A stretch of 64,000 nt of DNA from Sporosarcina ureae DSM 2281. Its GTDB lineage: Bacteria > Bacillota > Bacilli > Bacillales_A > Planococcaceae. Shown in pieces: positions 54,165-63,535 of the stretch. A program made the translations under genes and the position numbers. The first letter of the stretch is position 1, and every line of letters starts with the position of its first letter. The notes under the pieces are model-generated. The model made no database searches, had not been told where the DNA came from, and was given only the letters and a program-made list of their open reading frames with translations. The DNA is taken from positions 1 through 64,000 of the forward strand of contig NZ_AUDQ01000006.1 of NCBI RefSeq assembly GCF_000425545.1, in the 5' to 3' direction.

Positions 54165-54788
54165 ATGACGACGCATCAATGGACATTGCATGAGTCTTTT
54201 TATTTCCCTGCTGAGTATGGGGCATTTGCTGAATCGGCTGAGGTAAAGGTGACACCAGGGTTTACGGAGGATCGTACGGAAGAAGCGGTCCGTTTGCAAG
54301 GGATCTATCATATCGCGGCAAACGTTGTATTTGATGCAGACAAGCAAGTGGAATTGATAACTGAAGATGTATTAGTCATTAATGACGTGGAAGTAGAAAA
54401 TAGTAAAGGGTATTTTGAATACGCTGTGCCTTTGAATGTTGATCTGCCGGTAGAACTCGATGGAGACTTGCAACTTGAAGTGACAGATATTAAAACTTCA
54501 TCACAAGAAGACGGAGGGTTGAAGCTCGAGTGGACTGTTCACTTGAAACAGGAAAAGCCTGTACAAGAACCGGTTGTTATTGATGAAGAGCCCGCAGCAC
54601 CACAGTTCGTGGCTGCATCGACTTCTCATATGGAGTTTCTCGCAAATGCTGACCGTGCGGTGGAACAAGTAAATAATGAAATGGAAGACTTTCTCTTATA
54701 CATCGCCGAGATGGATGACGATGTAACGAGAAAGATCTTCCATTCAAATAATGTTTTTGTAGAAGCAGAAGGACAAAGCAGCGAGTAA
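54165..54788 (+). CDS. spoVID: Short SpoVID-like spore morphogenesis protein
   Basis: A 207-residue protein immediately after hemL, where B. subtilis has spoVID. The first 130 residues have the beta-rich N-terminal pattern of SpoVID (DEFL-like start, LQGIYHIAANVVF, YAVPLNVDLPVE). A short acidic Pro/Glu/Val linker and a C-terminal helix (FLANADRAVEQVNNEMEDFLLY) follow. B. subtilis SpoVID is 575 residues and ends in a LysM domain that contacts the spore surface. No LysM is present and no ysxE follows. It is either a reduced SpoVID or a relative using another anchor. ATG 54165 follows AAAGGAG. Confidence 0.72.
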   Translation: MTTHQWTLHESFYFPAEYGAFAESAEVKVTPGFTEDRTEEAVRLQGIYHIAANVVFDADKQVELITEDVLVINDVEVENSKGYFEYAVPLNVDLPVELDGDLQLEVTDIKTSSQEDGGLKLEWTVHLKQEKPVQEPVVIDEEPAAPQFVAASTSHMEFLANADRAVEQVNNEMEDFLLYIAEMDDDVTRKIFHSNNVFVEAEGQSSE

Positions 54789-54935
54789 GCAAAATATTAA
54801 AAAGTCGCCGGTCGTCGGGACAATGAGCAAACGGATCAACTGAAACACGGTTAATGGGATGATACAGCCTTTACAGTAAAATCTCGTTTTCCGTAGCCAT
54901 GGCGGCAATAGATATGGATTATAACCTCTTCGCAT
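54744..54935 (-). CDS. Small membrane protein, 63 residues, unknown function
   Basis: ATG 54935 lies nine bases after AAAGGA. The sequence is basic at the N-terminus (MRRGYNPYLLPPWLRKTRFY), then hydrophobic (LTVFQLIRLLIVPTT, FLIFCLLAALSFCFY), giving one or two membrane segments. The pattern RGYNPY-LP-W-R looks conserved rather than random. Its last 45 bases overlap the end of the convergent spoVID-like gene. Function unknown. Confidence 0.55.
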   Translation of the reverse strand: MRRGYNPYLLPPWLRKTRFYCKGCIIPLTVFQLIRLLIVPTTGDFLIFCLLAALSFCFYKNII

Positions 54936-54970
54936 CGTTCACCATCCTTTCTCTATAGACTACTATTCAG

Positions 54971-55000
54971 TTGACGGACTCTACATGTTTCGCGTATAAT
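54971..55000 (+). promoter_or_regulatory. Promoter of the valS T-box transcript
   Basis: TTGACG (54971-54976), 18 bases, TATAAT (54995-55000). Transcription would start near 55007, just ahead of the T-box stem I. Confidence 0.75.
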
Positions 55001-55009
55001 AATGGGTAT

Positions 55010-55258
55010 ATGAATATAAATGCGAAGAGTAGGAAAGTACATGTGAACCGTTTTCTTTAGAGAGGGTGCGATTGGTGGAACGTACCTGGAAACAACATAT
55101 GGAAGTCCCCTATGAGCAGTTTCTGTGAAGTTGTAGTAGCAGGATCCGGTGAAGACCGTTACCAAATCATGAAGATGTAATGCTTTTTAGCGTTCATAAA
55201 TAAAGGTGGTACCACGAGCTCCTTCGTCCTTTTACCGGGATGAGTGGGGCTTTTTTGT
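55010..55258 (+). promoter_or_regulatory. T-box riboswitch controlling valS (specifier GTC)
   Basis: A T-box leader. The 14-base T-box AAGGTGGTACCACG is at 55203-55216, followed by a terminator hairpin with TTTTTT near 55251. Stem I contains the AGTAGGAAAGTA region near 55027 and GAGAGGGTGCGATTGGTGG. The specifier triplet is GTC at 55105-55107, in the usual context GAA-GTC-CCC-TATGAGC, and codes for valine. Uncharged tRNA-Val would favour the antiterminator and allow valS expression. Confidence 0.92.
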
Positions 55259-55287
55259 ATCCCTTTTTATTTGAAGGAGGAACTGAA

Positions 55288-57933
55288 ATGACTGATGAAT
55301 TGACGATGCCGACTAAATACGATCCACAGGCAGTTGAAAAAGGACGTTATGAATGGTGGCTTAAAGGGAAGTATTTTGAATCGGATGTAACAAGCGAAAA
55401 AGAACCATACACAATTGTGATTCCACCACCGAACGTCACAGGTAAGCTTCACTTAGGGCACGCTTGGGATACGACGTTACAAGACATGCTCATCCGCATG
55501 AAGCGTATGCAAGGGTATGATGCATTGTGGCTGCCAGGAATGGACCATGCTGGAATTGCGACACAAGCAAGAGTAGAAGAAAAACTTCGCGCTGAAGGCA
55601 AAACACGTTATGATCTTGGCCGTGAAAACTTCGTACAGGAAACATGGAAATGGAAAGAAGAATATGCGAGCCATATCCGTGCACAATGGGCGAAACTTGG
55701 TCTGGCTCTCGATTACTCCCAAGAGCGTTTTACTTTGGATGAAGGTTTGTCAAAAGCAGTACGCGAAGTATTCGTTAAGTTGTATGAGAAAAAGCTGATC
55801 TATCGCGGTGAATACATCATCAACTGGGATCCTGCGACAAAGACGGCGATATCTGATATTGAGGTTATCCATAAAGATGTGCAGGGTGCATTCTATCATA
55901 TGCGCTACCCACTGACAGATGGCACAGGCTCAATTGAAATAGCGACAACACGTCCTGAAACGATGCTCGGTGATACAGCTGTTGCGGTTCATCCGGATGA
56001 CGAACGCTACCAGCATTTAATCGGCAAGATGGTTTCATTACCGATCGTAGGACGCGAGATTCCGATCGTCGCGGATGACTACGTAGAAATGGACTTCGGA
56101 AGCGGCGCAGTCAAAATCACACCAGCGCATGACCCGAATGACTTTGAAATAGGTAACCGTCATAACTTGCCACGTGTATTGGTGATGAATGAAGATGGCA
56201 CGATGAATAAATTAGCAGGTAAGTATGAAGGTATGGATCGTTTCGAATGCCGTAAGCAAATCGTCAAAGACTTACAAGAGATGAATGTGCTATTTGAAAT
56301 TGAAGATCATATGCACTCTGTCGGACACTCGGAACGAAGCGGCGCAGTAGTGGAGCCTTACCTTTCTACACAGTGGTTCGTCAATATGCAGCCACTTGCT
56401 GAGCAAGCAATCAATCTTCAGAAAAATGAAGAAGAAAAAGTAACGTTTGTGCCTGAACGTTTCGAGAAAACATACTTGGGTTGGATGGAAAACGTACACG
56501 ACTGGTGTATTTCTCGTCAACTATGGTGGGGTCACCGAATTCCGGCTTGGTATCACAACACAACAGGCGAAATTTATGTGGGTCAAGAAGCACCAGCTGA
56601 TGAAGAAAACTGGACACAAGACAATGACGTACTGGATACTTGGTTCTCATCTGCTCTATGGCCGTTCTCGACTATGGGCTGGCCAGATGTTGACAGCGAA
56701 ACGTTCAAAAAATATTACCCGACAGATGCCCTTGTTACAGGATATGATATTATCTTCTTTTGGGTGTCCCGCATGATCTTCCAAGCACTTGAATTCACAG
56801 AAGAGCGTCCATTCAAGGATGTTTTGATCCATGGATTAGTACGCGCGGAAGACGGGCGAAAAATGTCTAAATCTCTTGGCAACGGTGTAGATCCAATGGA
56901 CGTAATTGAGCAATATGGTGCAGACGCATTGCGTTACTTCCTAGCAACAGGTTCTTCACCAGGACAAGATCTGCGTTACTCTACAGAAAAAGTAGAAGCG
57001 ATTTGGAACTTTGCCAATAAAATTTGGAACGCTTCCCGTTTCGCGTTAATGAATATGGACGGTATGAAGTATGAAGAAATCGATCTATCTGGAGAGAAAT
57101 CTGTTGCAGATGCATGGATCTTAACTCGTCTGAATGAAACGATTGAATCAGTAACTAGCTTAGCTGATCGTTATGAGTTCGGTGAAATGGGTCGCGCGTT
57201 ATATAACTTCATTTGGGATGATTTCTGTGACTGGTATATCGAAATGGCGAAATTGCCACTATACGGTGAAGATGAAGCAGCGAAAAAGATGACACGTTCG
57301 GTTCTTGCGCATGTTCTAGATCACACGATGCGTTTATTGCACCCATTGATGCCTTTCATTACAGAAGAGATTTGGCAGAACCTCCCACATGAAGGAGAGT
57401 CAATCACTGTAGCGAAGTGGCCAGAAGTAGATGCAACGATGATGGACAAGTCCCGTGCTTCGAATATGAAACTGTTGATGGACATTATCAAATCCGTACG
57501 TACTATCCGTGCAGAAGTGAATACACCGATGAGTCGTAAAGTCGATTTGTATATTTCGGCGAAAGATGAGAAGACGGTGGCGGTACTGGAAGAGAATCGT
57601 AACTATATTGTGCGTTTCTGTAATCCAGAAACGTTGACGATTGGCGTGAAGGTGAATGCGCCAGGCAAGACGATGTCAGCAGTCGTGACGGGGGCAGAGT
57701 TGTATTTGCCGCTTGAAGGATTGATTGATATCGAGGAGGAGTTGGCTCGTTTGACGAAGGAACTTGGCAAGTGGCAAGGTGAAGTAAAGCGGGTTCAGGG
57801 CAAGTTGTCGAATGAACGTTTTACTGCCAAGGCGCCTGAGTCAGTTGTTGAGGAAGAACGTGCGAAAGAGAAGGATTATTTGGAGAAGTATGCGGCGGTT
57901 GAACGTCGTATTGCGGAACTAAAGGAAATTTAA
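55288..57933 (+). CDS. valS: Valyl-tRNA synthetase
   Basis: An 881-residue class I synthetase. The HIGH-type motif [11 protein letters not shown] is near residue 50, [12 protein letters not shown] near 527, the editing domain holds [17 protein letters not shown], and a C-terminal coiled coil ([20 protein letters not shown]) binds tRNA. ATG 55288 follows GAAGGAGG; upstream in-frame starts overlap the terminator stem. It is controlled by the T-box directly upstream. folC, which follows valS in B. subtilis, is not next here. Confidence 0.98.
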   Translation: MTDELTMPTKYDPQAVEKGRYEWWLKGKYFESDVTSEKEPYTIVIPPPNVTGKLHLGHAWDTTLQDMLIRMKRMQGYDALWLPGMDHAGIATQARVEEKLRAEGKTRYDLGRENFVQETWKWKEEYASHIRAQWAKLGLALDYSQERFTLDEGLSKAVREVFVKLYEKKLIYRGEYIINWDPATKTAISDIEVIHKDVQGAFYHMRYPLTDGTGSIEIATTRPETMLGDTAVAVHPDDERYQHLIGKMVSLPIVGREIPIVADDYVEMDFGSGAVKITPAHDPNDFEIGNRHNLPRVLVMNEDGTMNKLAGKYEGMDRFECRKQIVKDLQEMNVLFEIEDHMHSVGHSERSGAVVEPYLSTQWFVNMQPLAEQAINLQKNEEEKVTFVPERFEKTYLGWMENVHDWCISRQLWWGHRIPAWYHNTTGEIYVGQEAPADEENWTQDNDVLDTWFSSALWPFSTMGWPDVDSETFKKYYPTDALVTGYDIIFFWVSRMIFQALEFTEERPFKDVLIHGLVRAEDGRKMSKSLGNGVDPMDVIEQYGADALRYFLATGSSPGQDLRYSTEKVEAIWNFANKIWNASRFALMNMDGMKYEEIDLSGEKSVADAWILTRLNETIESVTSLADRYEFGEMGRALYNFIWDDFCDWYIEMAKLPLYGEDEAAKKMTRSVLAHVLDHTMRLLHPLMPFITEEIWQNLPHEGESITVAKWPEVDATMMDKSRASNMKLLMDIIKSVRTIRAEVNTPMSRKVDLYISAKDEKTVAVLEENRNYIVRFCNPETLTIGVKVNAPGKTMSAVVTGAELYLPLEGLIDIEEELARLTKELGKWQGEVKRVQGKLSNERFTAKAPESVVEEERAKEKDYLEKYAAVERRIAELKEI

Positions 57934-57954
57934 AAGTAGTTTGAAGAAGGTGAA

Positions 57955-57993
57955 AGCCCATTTGACAGCGCGATGCTGTTGGATGGGCTTTTG
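57955..57993 (+). terminator. Terminator after valS
   Basis: A 15-pair stem with two wobble positions (AGCCCATTTGACAGC with GCTGTTGGATGGGCT), 5-base loop, then TTTTG. Confidence 0.85.
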
Positions 57994-58035
57994 TCGTTTG
58001 GGGTTGGTGAGGATTAAGGGGAGAGAGATAGGGAT

Positions 58036-58082
58036 TTACGCTTCGTAGGGGACGCTTTCCAGGGGCTTCTCCTACGATCCCA
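58036..58082. repeat. Possible dispersed intergenic repeat (hairpin)
   Basis: CGTAGG pairs with CCTACG around the block GGACGCTTTCCAGGGG. Short GC-rich hairpin repeats with this GGGGACGCTTTCC core are scattered between genes in Bacillaceae and Planococcaceae genomes; only one copy is seen in this window, so the call rests on that resemblance. Confidence 0.4.
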
Positions 58083-58170
58083 AGCTAAAATCATATGTTA
58101 AATATAGTATTCATCCAGTCGGATGGGTATAATTGGAATCAAGATATTATGAATGTTAGGAGAGTGCTCA

Positions 58171-58656
58171 ATGGGTTTTTTAGTTCGGGAGATGTTAAGT
58201 AAGGATATTGAGAGAGTACAGGATATTGCTAGGGTGAGTTGGCATGCTACGTATGAGGGGATGATTCCTCGTGCGATTCAAGATTGCTTTTTGGATGCGG
58301 CTTATAGTACTAGTATGATGAATACCCGTCTACAAAATTCTAATCTATTTGTTGTAGAAGATGAAAATGAAGTAGTTGGGTTTGCTGATTTTTCACAGGT
58401 AGATGATGGCGACAAATCCGAACTGCGTGCTATTTATCTTTATCCTGATCGACAAGGGAGGGGATTGGGCTCGACTCTTATACAAAAGGGAATTGAAGTT
58501 CTGGGAGAGATGAGAGAAATTGTGGTCGAAGTGGAAAAGGAAAATCTAGTTGGGCGGAAGTTTTATGAAGCGATAGGATTTGAGACGGTTAAAGAATATG
58601 ATGATTACTTTGACGGCCATATGTTGAAAACGATTCAAATGAAATGGATTCTTTAA
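58171..58656 (+). CDS. GNAT-family N-acetyltransferase
   Basis: A 161-residue GNAT. The acetyl-CoA loop is in YLYPDRQGRGLGSTLI (about 88-103), preceded by the strand ELRAIYL and followed by the family EV-x-x-x-N-x-x-G-x-x-F-Y-x-x-x-G-F pattern. ATG 58171 lies six bases after TTAGGAGAG; the earlier TTG/ATG choices have no site. The acceptor substrate cannot be predicted. Confidence 0.9.
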   Translation: MGFLVREMLSKDIERVQDIARVSWHATYEGMIPRAIQDCFLDAAYSTSMMNTRLQNSNLFVVEDENEVVGFADFSQVDDGDKSELRAIYLYPDRQGRGLGSTLIQKGIEVLGEMREIVVEVEKENLVGRKFYEAIGFETVKEYDDYFDGHMLKTIQMKWIL

Positions 58657-58678
58657 GAGTAATTGGGGGGGGATTTGC

Positions 58679-58933
58679 TTGAATAGAATACTGTTCATTG
58701 TAGTAAATATTTTTACTGGTTTATTTGTGCTGATTACTAGTGTTGTAGGCTATGGAATTAGCGGAATGGGAGAAGATTCTACTCCTAATATTGCCATACT
58801 AGGTTTAATCGTAATATGGGCAGTCGGCTTAGCTTTGCAGTTAAGCAAAAGGATTCGTGTTTTAGGGTTTATTATCACGTTTATTCCGGTAATGTTTATA
58901 TTATATATCTACTTTACAGCTATGAATATATAA
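58679..58933 (+). CDS. Small three-segment membrane protein
   Basis: An 84-residue hydrophobic protein with three predicted membrane segments (about 3-25, 37-54, 59-80). TTG 58679 follows a run of G (GGGGGGGGA). It lies between the GNAT and S66 peptidase genes in the same direction, 13 bases from the latter, so it is probably in one unit. No family recognised. Confidence 0.7.
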   Translation: MNRILFIVVNIFTGLFVLITSVVGYGISGMGEDSTPNIAILGLIVIWAVGLALQLSKRIRVLGFIITFIPVMFILYIYFTAMNI

Positions 58934-58946
58934 AGGAGAGAAGCGA

Positions 58947-59978
58947 ATGTTAATTAAACCAAAGAAATTGCAGCGTGGTGATCAGGTCGCAACAGTGAGT
59001 CCTTCGTGGGGAGGCGCAGGCGAACCGGAAATCAGGTGGCGATATGAGCAAGGCGTAAAGAGATTGGAAAGTATTTTCGGCTTAACTGTTGTGCCGATGC
59101 CGAACAGTTTAAAGGGAGCCGCCTTTCTCTACGAGAATCCGAAAGCTCGTGCAGAAGATTTGATGACTGCATTTAAGGACACGAATATTAAAGGGATTAT
59201 TGCGAATATCGGAGGAGAGGACAGCATCCGTTTACTTTCATATATCGATTTTAGCGTAATACACGAAAATCCAAAAATCTTCATGGGATACTCTGATGTT
59301 ACGGTATCTCATCTGTTTTGTCATAAAGCAGGACTCTCGTCATTTTACGGACCAGCAATATTAACCGATTTTGCTGAAAATATAGAGATGGATTCCTACA
59401 CAGTTGAGATGGTAAATAGGACTCTCTTTTCTAATGAAATTATTGGTGAGATCCAACCAGCTGAAAAGTGGACAAGTGAGCGGTTGGAATGGATCGCTCA
59501 GAATAAAGATAAGCGACGTACGATGAATCAGAATACTGGATACGAACTGCTTCAAGGCTCAGGTACTGTGCAAGGACGATTGATTGGCGGGTGTATCGAA
59601 GTATTAGAATTTGCGAAGGGTACGGCGATTTGGCCAGAAGACGAGTATTGGAACAACAGTATATTATTCTTTGAAACATCCGAAGAGAAGCCTGAACCTA
59701 GTTTGATTCGCTACTGGTTAAGAAATTATGCAGCACAAGGAATCTTACAGAAAGTAAATGGGATTATATTCGGTAAACCTCAAGACGAGAAATATTTTGA
59801 TGAGTATAAAGAGGAAATTCTGAACGTGATGAAGGAATATGGTTTGGAGCATTTACCTATTTTATACAACTTGAACTATGGCCATACAGAACCTAAGTTT
59901 ATATTACCGTATGGGGCATTGGCGAAGATAGATTGTGAACACGAGACGTTTTCGATTCTCGAGAGTGGCGTTGAGTAA
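58947..59978 (+). CDS. S66-family peptidase, MccF/LD-carboxypeptidase type
   Basis: A 343-residue S66 serine peptidase. The nucleophile is Ser in FMGYSDVT (about residue 115), with Glu in LIGGCIEVLEF (about 215) and His in NYGHTEPKFILPYG (about 310), the Ser-Glu-His triad. The subfamily includes LD-carboxypeptidases of murein recycling and MccF, which inactivates microcin C-type nucleotide antibiotics. The sequence is closer to MccF in loop pattern (SPSWGGAGE near the start), so self-protection is possible. ATG 58947 follows AAAGGAGAG. Confidence 0.88.
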   Translation: MLIKPKKLQRGDQVATVSPSWGGAGEPEIRWRYEQGVKRLESIFGLTVVPMPNSLKGAAFLYENPKARAEDLMTAFKDTNIKGIIANIGGEDSIRLLSYIDFSVIHENPKIFMGYSDVTVSHLFCHKAGLSSFYGPAILTDFAENIEMDSYTVEMVNRTLFSNEIIGEIQPAEKWTSERLEWIAQNKDKRRTMNQNTGYELLQGSGTVQGRLIGGCIEVLEFAKGTAIWPEDEYWNNSILFFETSEEKPEPSLIRYWLRNYAAQGILQKVNGIIFGKPQDEKYFDEYKEEILNVMKEYGLEHLPILYNLNYGHTEPKFILPYGALAKIDCEHETFSILESGVE

Positions 59979-59995
59979 AATAGTAGATAAATGAG

Positions 59996-60595
59996 GTGTT
60001 TTTAATTTTTACAGATCAGCAATTGCGAATGCTCATCAAAGGTGAAGTTATAGGGGACACCTTTCCTTATGATAGCTATGATGAAAAAGAGATCTTGGCA
60101 CATATCAATCGGCTGTTTTACCGAATCAATCGCATCCACAATGTGCTCTGCGAAGCGGAATGGGATCATTTTGGCAGTGGCTATGCTTCCTTTGTGGAGT
60201 TTTTTTGTTATCGGAAAGAAGATTGTATCGTTGTGGAAGAAAAGAATGGAATACGTGAAATAGAGATAAAAGGTATTATACTCGATATAAGTCGTCTAGC
60301 ATCAGTCGCTATAATGGGAGAAGACGTTAGGTATAGAACTATTAGTATAGAGACGAACGAGGAAGTAAGCAGTGGACAAGGTACAATTCTTGATGATCCT
60401 ACTTCGTTAGTTGTGGGTGCGGAAGTGGAAATACTAGCAATAGAATTACGAAAAGCTCTACAGGAGTTTGATTTCAACCTATTAGCTGCAAAGGAAATGA
60501 GTGCACCACTATCGTTTAAAACAAAAATCCCAACAATATATCGGAATGAGCGACAATATCTAGTGTTGGATGCCATCTTTTATTGGGAAGATTAA
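59996..60595 (+). CDS. Unrecognised 199-residue protein with uncertain start
   Basis: A soluble, acidic protein of unknown family; the middle is beta-rich (VRYRTISIETNEEV, VVGAEVEILAIELR). The annotated GTG 59996 lies inside the only ribosome binding site, GAGGTG. The next in-frame codon at proper distance is ATT 60005, eight bases after GAGG, so the true start may be the rare ATT. This removes three residues. It is downstream of the S66 peptidase by 17 bases. Confidence 0.65.
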   Translation: MFLIFTDQQLRMLIKGEVIGDTFPYDSYDEKEILAHINRLFYRINRIHNVLCEAEWDHFGSGYASFVEFFCYRKEDCIVVEEKNGIREIEIKGIILDISRLASVAIMGEDVRYRTISIETNEEVSSGQGTILDDPTSLVVGAEVEILAIELRKALQEFDFNLLAAKEMSAPLSFKTKIPTIYRNERQYLVLDAIFYWED

Positions 60596-60641
60596 TAAAG
60601 GGGTTAAATGTAGATCGATAAAATAAATAGGGAGGAACGAT

Positions 60642-61160
60642 ATGAAAGTGGAAGTAGTGGAATACAACAATCAATGGCCAGAATTGTTTAAAATAGAATC
60701 TCAAAAGATCGCCACGGTTTTTAAAGAAGAATTAGTAAGTATTCATCACATCGGCAGTACATCTGTAGAGGGTCTATCAGCTAAACCAATTATTGATATA
60801 ATGCCCGTAGTAAAGACAATCGAAAATGTTGACGCCTTGAGTACTCAGATGAATGAAATCGGTTATGAAGCGCTTGGTGAATTTGGAATGAGGGGAAGAC
60901 GTTATTTTAGAAAAGGTGAACAGACTCGAACACATCAAATCCATGTATTCCAGGAGGATAACCTATACGACATTGCTCGTCATTTAGCTGTTAGAGATTA
61001 TCTTCTCGTTCATCATGAGGAGAGTAATCTCTATGGCAAATTGAAAATAAAACTGGCTGCCATGTTTCCAGACGACATAGAATCCTATATGGATGGGAAA
61101 AATTTGTTTGTGAAGGAATTAGAGCGAAAAGCGCTTATTTGGTACGATGCCAAAGCGTGA
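60642..61160 (+). CDS. GrpB-family (UPF0157) nucleotidyltransferase-like protein
   Basis: A 172-residue GrpB protein. The hallmark HHIGSTSVEGLSAKPIIDIM (about 36-55) carries the G-S-x-S/T-V...D-I/M pattern of the minimal nucleotidyltransferase fold; R-x-H-Q-I-H-V-F near 105 follows. ATG 60642 follows GGGAGGAA. Family members may modify small molecules or tRNA-like substrates; no activity is established for this protein. Confidence 0.88.
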   Translation: MKVEVVEYNNQWPELFKIESQKIATVFKEELVSIHHIGSTSVEGLSAKPIIDIMPVVKTIENVDALSTQMNEIGYEALGEFGMRGRRYFRKGEQTRTHQIHVFQEDNLYDIARHLAVRDYLLVHHEESNLYGKLKIKLAAMFPDDIESYMDGKNLFVKELERKALIWYDAKA

Positions 61161-61197
61161 TATGTGGAAGGAAAACTGAAAAGTAAAGAGGTGTTCT

Positions 61198-61647
61198 ATG
61201 AGGTTATTCGCGAAGTTAGGAATCATAGTAATTTCAACACTTCTACTAACCGCATGTTTTGGAGAAGATTATGATTTCACCCCTCCAGATGTTACGCTGA
61301 TGAATCATACGGAATATACTGATACAGATGAATTGACTGCGGTGAATATCGAGTGGGATTCGGACAAATTATACACTAAGAAAACCAATGATATTTTCTC
61401 AGTCGCAAACGATCAGAAAACATTGGTTTATCATATAGGACAAGAAGTGAGAGTCGTATTTGTCACTCAGGATTTTGCTATCAGGAAGTTGAGCGCTTAT
61501 TTTATGAAAGATGGTATTAAAACAGAAATCGAGGTAGATGGGGAAGTTTTCAACATGCCTAACGAGAAGGGTAAATATATCATTGTCTTACATCTTCTTG
61601 CAGATAGTGGAACGGTAGAATATGTAGGGAACGTGTTAATTGAGTAG
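61198..61647 (+). CDS. Lipoprotein of unknown function
   Basis: A 149-residue protein with a type II signal peptide, LLLTAC, placing the lipid-attached Cys near residue 20. The mature part is acidic and beta-rich (EVRVVFVTQDFAIRKLSAYF). ATG 61198 follows AAAGAGGTG. No family is recognised; it is probably anchored outside the membrane. Confidence 0.75.
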   Translation: MRLFAKLGIIVISTLLLTACFGEDYDFTPPDVTLMNHTEYTDTDELTAVNIEWDSDKLYTKKTNDIFSVANDQKTLVYHIGQEVRVVFVTQDFAIRKLSAYFMKDGIKTEIEVDGEVFNMPNEKGKYIIVLHLLADSGTVEYVGNVLIE

Positions 61648-61763
61648 TGGTGAACCGTTACTAGTGGTGCTAGCCATCTTTAGAATTGTGAATCTAATAC
61701 TGAGATTCCATTAAGCTGGTTTACATAATATTATTATAGGTACTAACAGAAAGGAGTTTAGTA

Positions 61764-61931
61764 ATGCTGGCAATTATTGAAGTATTGGGTATTGTATTAC
61801 CTATTATAATAGCGGGTCGGATTGTGGTATTTGTCATTAAGAGACTGGATCAGAAAATGAAGCAAGGTGCGTTGCCTAAGAAAAAATCGAATAGCGCTAT
61901 TTTCCGAATGTCGAGAAGTCATTTGATGTGA
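61764..61931 (+). CDS. 55-residue single-pass membrane protein
   Basis: ATG 61764 follows AAAGGAG at a good distance. Residues 2-25 form a membrane helix (MLAIIEVLGIVLPIIIAGRI onward), then a Lys/Arg-rich tail. The 3' end runs into the sequence of a dienelactone hydrolase relic, so the last 15 or so residues may derive from a deletion junction and the original protein may have been different. Confidence 0.5.
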   Translation: MLAIIEVLGIVLPIIIAGRIVVFVIKRLDQKMKQGALPKKKSNSAIFRMSRSHLM

Positions 61932-62113
61932 AAGAGATGCTTTGGAAATTAGAGAAATCGAATGTAGATGTACATATGTATGATGGGGAGCACGGGTTTA
62001 GTGATCCTTACGCTGCTTCATACAATAGAGAACTGGCTTACATGACCTGTAAGCAAACAATAGACTTCTTCAGAAATAATGGAATGAATCGTGTAGAGGG
62101 AAGCACTTCATGA
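61895..62113 (+). pseudogene. C-terminal fragment of a dienelactone hydrolase-type protein
   Basis: In a second frame, DVHMYDGEHGFSDPYAASYN (with the catalytic His in the E-H-G-F motif) and a final helix ending at TGA 62113 match the end of dienelactone hydrolases. The nucleophile elbow and the rest of the protein are absent. An in-frame GTG at 61928 exists, but without a proper site. A truncated relic that overlaps the previous small gene. Confidence 0.75.
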
Positions 62114-62133
62114 GGAGAAGTGCTTTTAGCTGT

Positions 62134-62718
62134 TTAGATAAATTGATAATACAACCCTAACTGTGTATCGTACCATAACAAAGTGCCATGTTTTCGTTTT
62201 GGTAGGCGTGTTTGGAAACTCCACTCAGGATACTGTTTGATGATTTGGACTTGATCACCAGTGGCGAAGGCGATAAAGGATATATAATGATCTTTTGTCA
62301 TCGGGTGATCACTTGAGATAAAATGTTCATTATCCACTTCTTCAATCGTGAGTTTTTCTGTCTGGCTCGCTTTCTTTGCTTCGAGCGCTTCCAGCTTCCT
62401 GCCACAGCAAGATATTGTAATATCTCCTGTTGCTAATACGATATTATGGCAAGATGGGCATACAAAGTACTTTGATTTCTTCATATTTCCTCCTATAAAT
62501 TCATTAGACAGTAATTCACCGTCTAAAATGTTTTCTATATTTACACCTAGTAGTGTAGATAAGCTAGATAAAAGCGTTACATCAGGACAACCATATCCGC
62601 GCTCCCATTTTGAAATGGTGCGATCCGAGATATTCATTTGATCGGCTAATTGCTTCTGTGTGAATCCTTTTTCTTTGCGCAAATTATATATTACTTCTCC
62701 AACTTTACTCGTATCCAT
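62134..62718 (-). CDS. Xre-family regulator with zinc-ribbon and desulfoferrodoxin-like tail
   Basis: A 194-residue protein with an N-terminal Xre helix-turn-helix (GFTQKQLADQMNISDRTISKWERG, about 17-40), a four-cysteine ribbon (CPSCHNIV ... SCCGRK, about 88-108), and a C-terminal region (HFISSDHPMTKDHYISFIAF) that resembles the desulfoferrodoxin/superoxide reductase fold by its His pattern. ATG 62718 follows GGAGGGAAA. The cysteines suggest a metal- or redox-sensing regulator. The target is unknown. Confidence 0.85.
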   Translation of the reverse strand: MDTSKVGEVIYNLRKEKGFTQKQLADQMNISDRTISKWERGYGCPDVTLLSSLSTLLGVNIENILDGELLSNEFIGGNMKKSKYFVCPSCHNIVLATGDITISCCGRKLEALEAKKASQTEKLTIEEVDNEHFISSDHPMTKDHYISFIAFATGDQVQIIKQYPEWSFQTRLPKRKHGTLLWYDTQLGLYYQFI

Positions 62719-62876
62719 CGTTTTCCCTCCTGCTCTCTATATATCATAGGCGCAACTCTCACGTGCATCAACAAACGTTCGGTGGAGTTTGTTACACTCA
62801 TCTGTACTAGCATGGATAATTTACTTAATAATATAAAAGAACAGCACTGAGGTAGCAGAAAGGAAGGTGAATAGGA

Positions 62877-63071
62877 ATGAAACAGCATTGTTGCGAAGAT
62901 ATGGCGTATCATGCAAATTTCACATGCGACATACACGATGAACCGTTTGATTGTCCGGATCAATTAATCCTGTTTGATAAAACAGATCAAGATTACCGAC
63001 TGCTGATTCATGATGGAGGTACTTCTAGTATCGGTATTTCTTTTTGCCCTTGGTGTGGGAATAAATTATGA
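62877..63071 (+). CDS. DUF6980 Cys-rich small protein
   Basis: A 64-residue protein with paired cysteine clusters: KQHCCEDM and CDIHDEPFDCPD near the N-terminus and FCPWCGNKL at the end, a likely zinc-ribbon. The pattern ending HDGGTSSIGISFCPWCG matches DUF6980. ATG 62877 follows AAGGAAGGTG. Function unknown. Confidence 0.8.
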   Translation: MKQHCCEDMAYHANFTCDIHDEPFDCPDQLILFDKTDQDYRLLIHDGGTSSIGISFCPWCGNKL

Positions 63072-63105
63072 ATGAGCTATTAGATTATTGAAAGGATAAG
63101 TGACT

Positions 63106-63525
63106 ATGGAATATACACTTAAAGATAGAAGTTTCGAGTTCAGTGAAACAGAAGTAAAACATGAAGTAATCAAAATTGGAGAACCAGAGGATGACCTTTT
63201 CGAAATTGAATTCAAACTAACCTTCTCTTATGGATTCTTGAATTACTCACATAATTTTATTTGGATAAATCAAGATATCGAAACGTTATTGGAACAAATG
63301 AAGAAAATGGATGAAAAGAATTATGGTACTCTTAGTGTACTTTCCCCAGGGGTTTCTTTCGCTTATTTAAAAGATCCCCATGATGAAAACCTTTATGAGT
63401 TTACGGTTTTCATGGATACTGGCTATATTAATTCCTATATGGGAACTGAATCGAAACTTGGAATTACTCTAATAGTAACCCGTGAAGATATTGCAAACTG
63501 GATTACTTCTTTTATAAAAAGTTAG
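63106..63525 (+). CDS. Unrecognised 139-residue protein
   Basis: A soluble, mostly beta protein with a central helix (DIETLLEQMKKMDEKNYG) and a C-terminal helix (REDIANWITSFIKS). ATG 63106 lies within reach of GAAAGGA; GTG 63100 is closer but less likely. It follows the DUF6980 gene by 34 bases and may be co-transcribed. No family recognised. Confidence 0.65.
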   Translation: MEYTLKDRSFEFSETEVKHEVIKIGEPEDDLFEIEFKLTFSYGFLNYSHNFIWINQDIETLLEQMKKMDEKNYGTLSVLSPGVSFAYLKDPHDENLYEFTVFMDTGYINSYMGTESKLGITLIVTREDIANWITSFIKS

Positions 63526-63535
63526 TTGAAAAACT

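Noticed and set aside
54078-54347. 89-codon minus-strand frame over the spoVID-like start
   Set aside because: Shadow of the sense gene with no initiation signal.
55240-55287. Longer start for valS
   Set aside because: It would begin inside the T-box terminator hairpin; ATG 55288 has a strong ribosome binding site.
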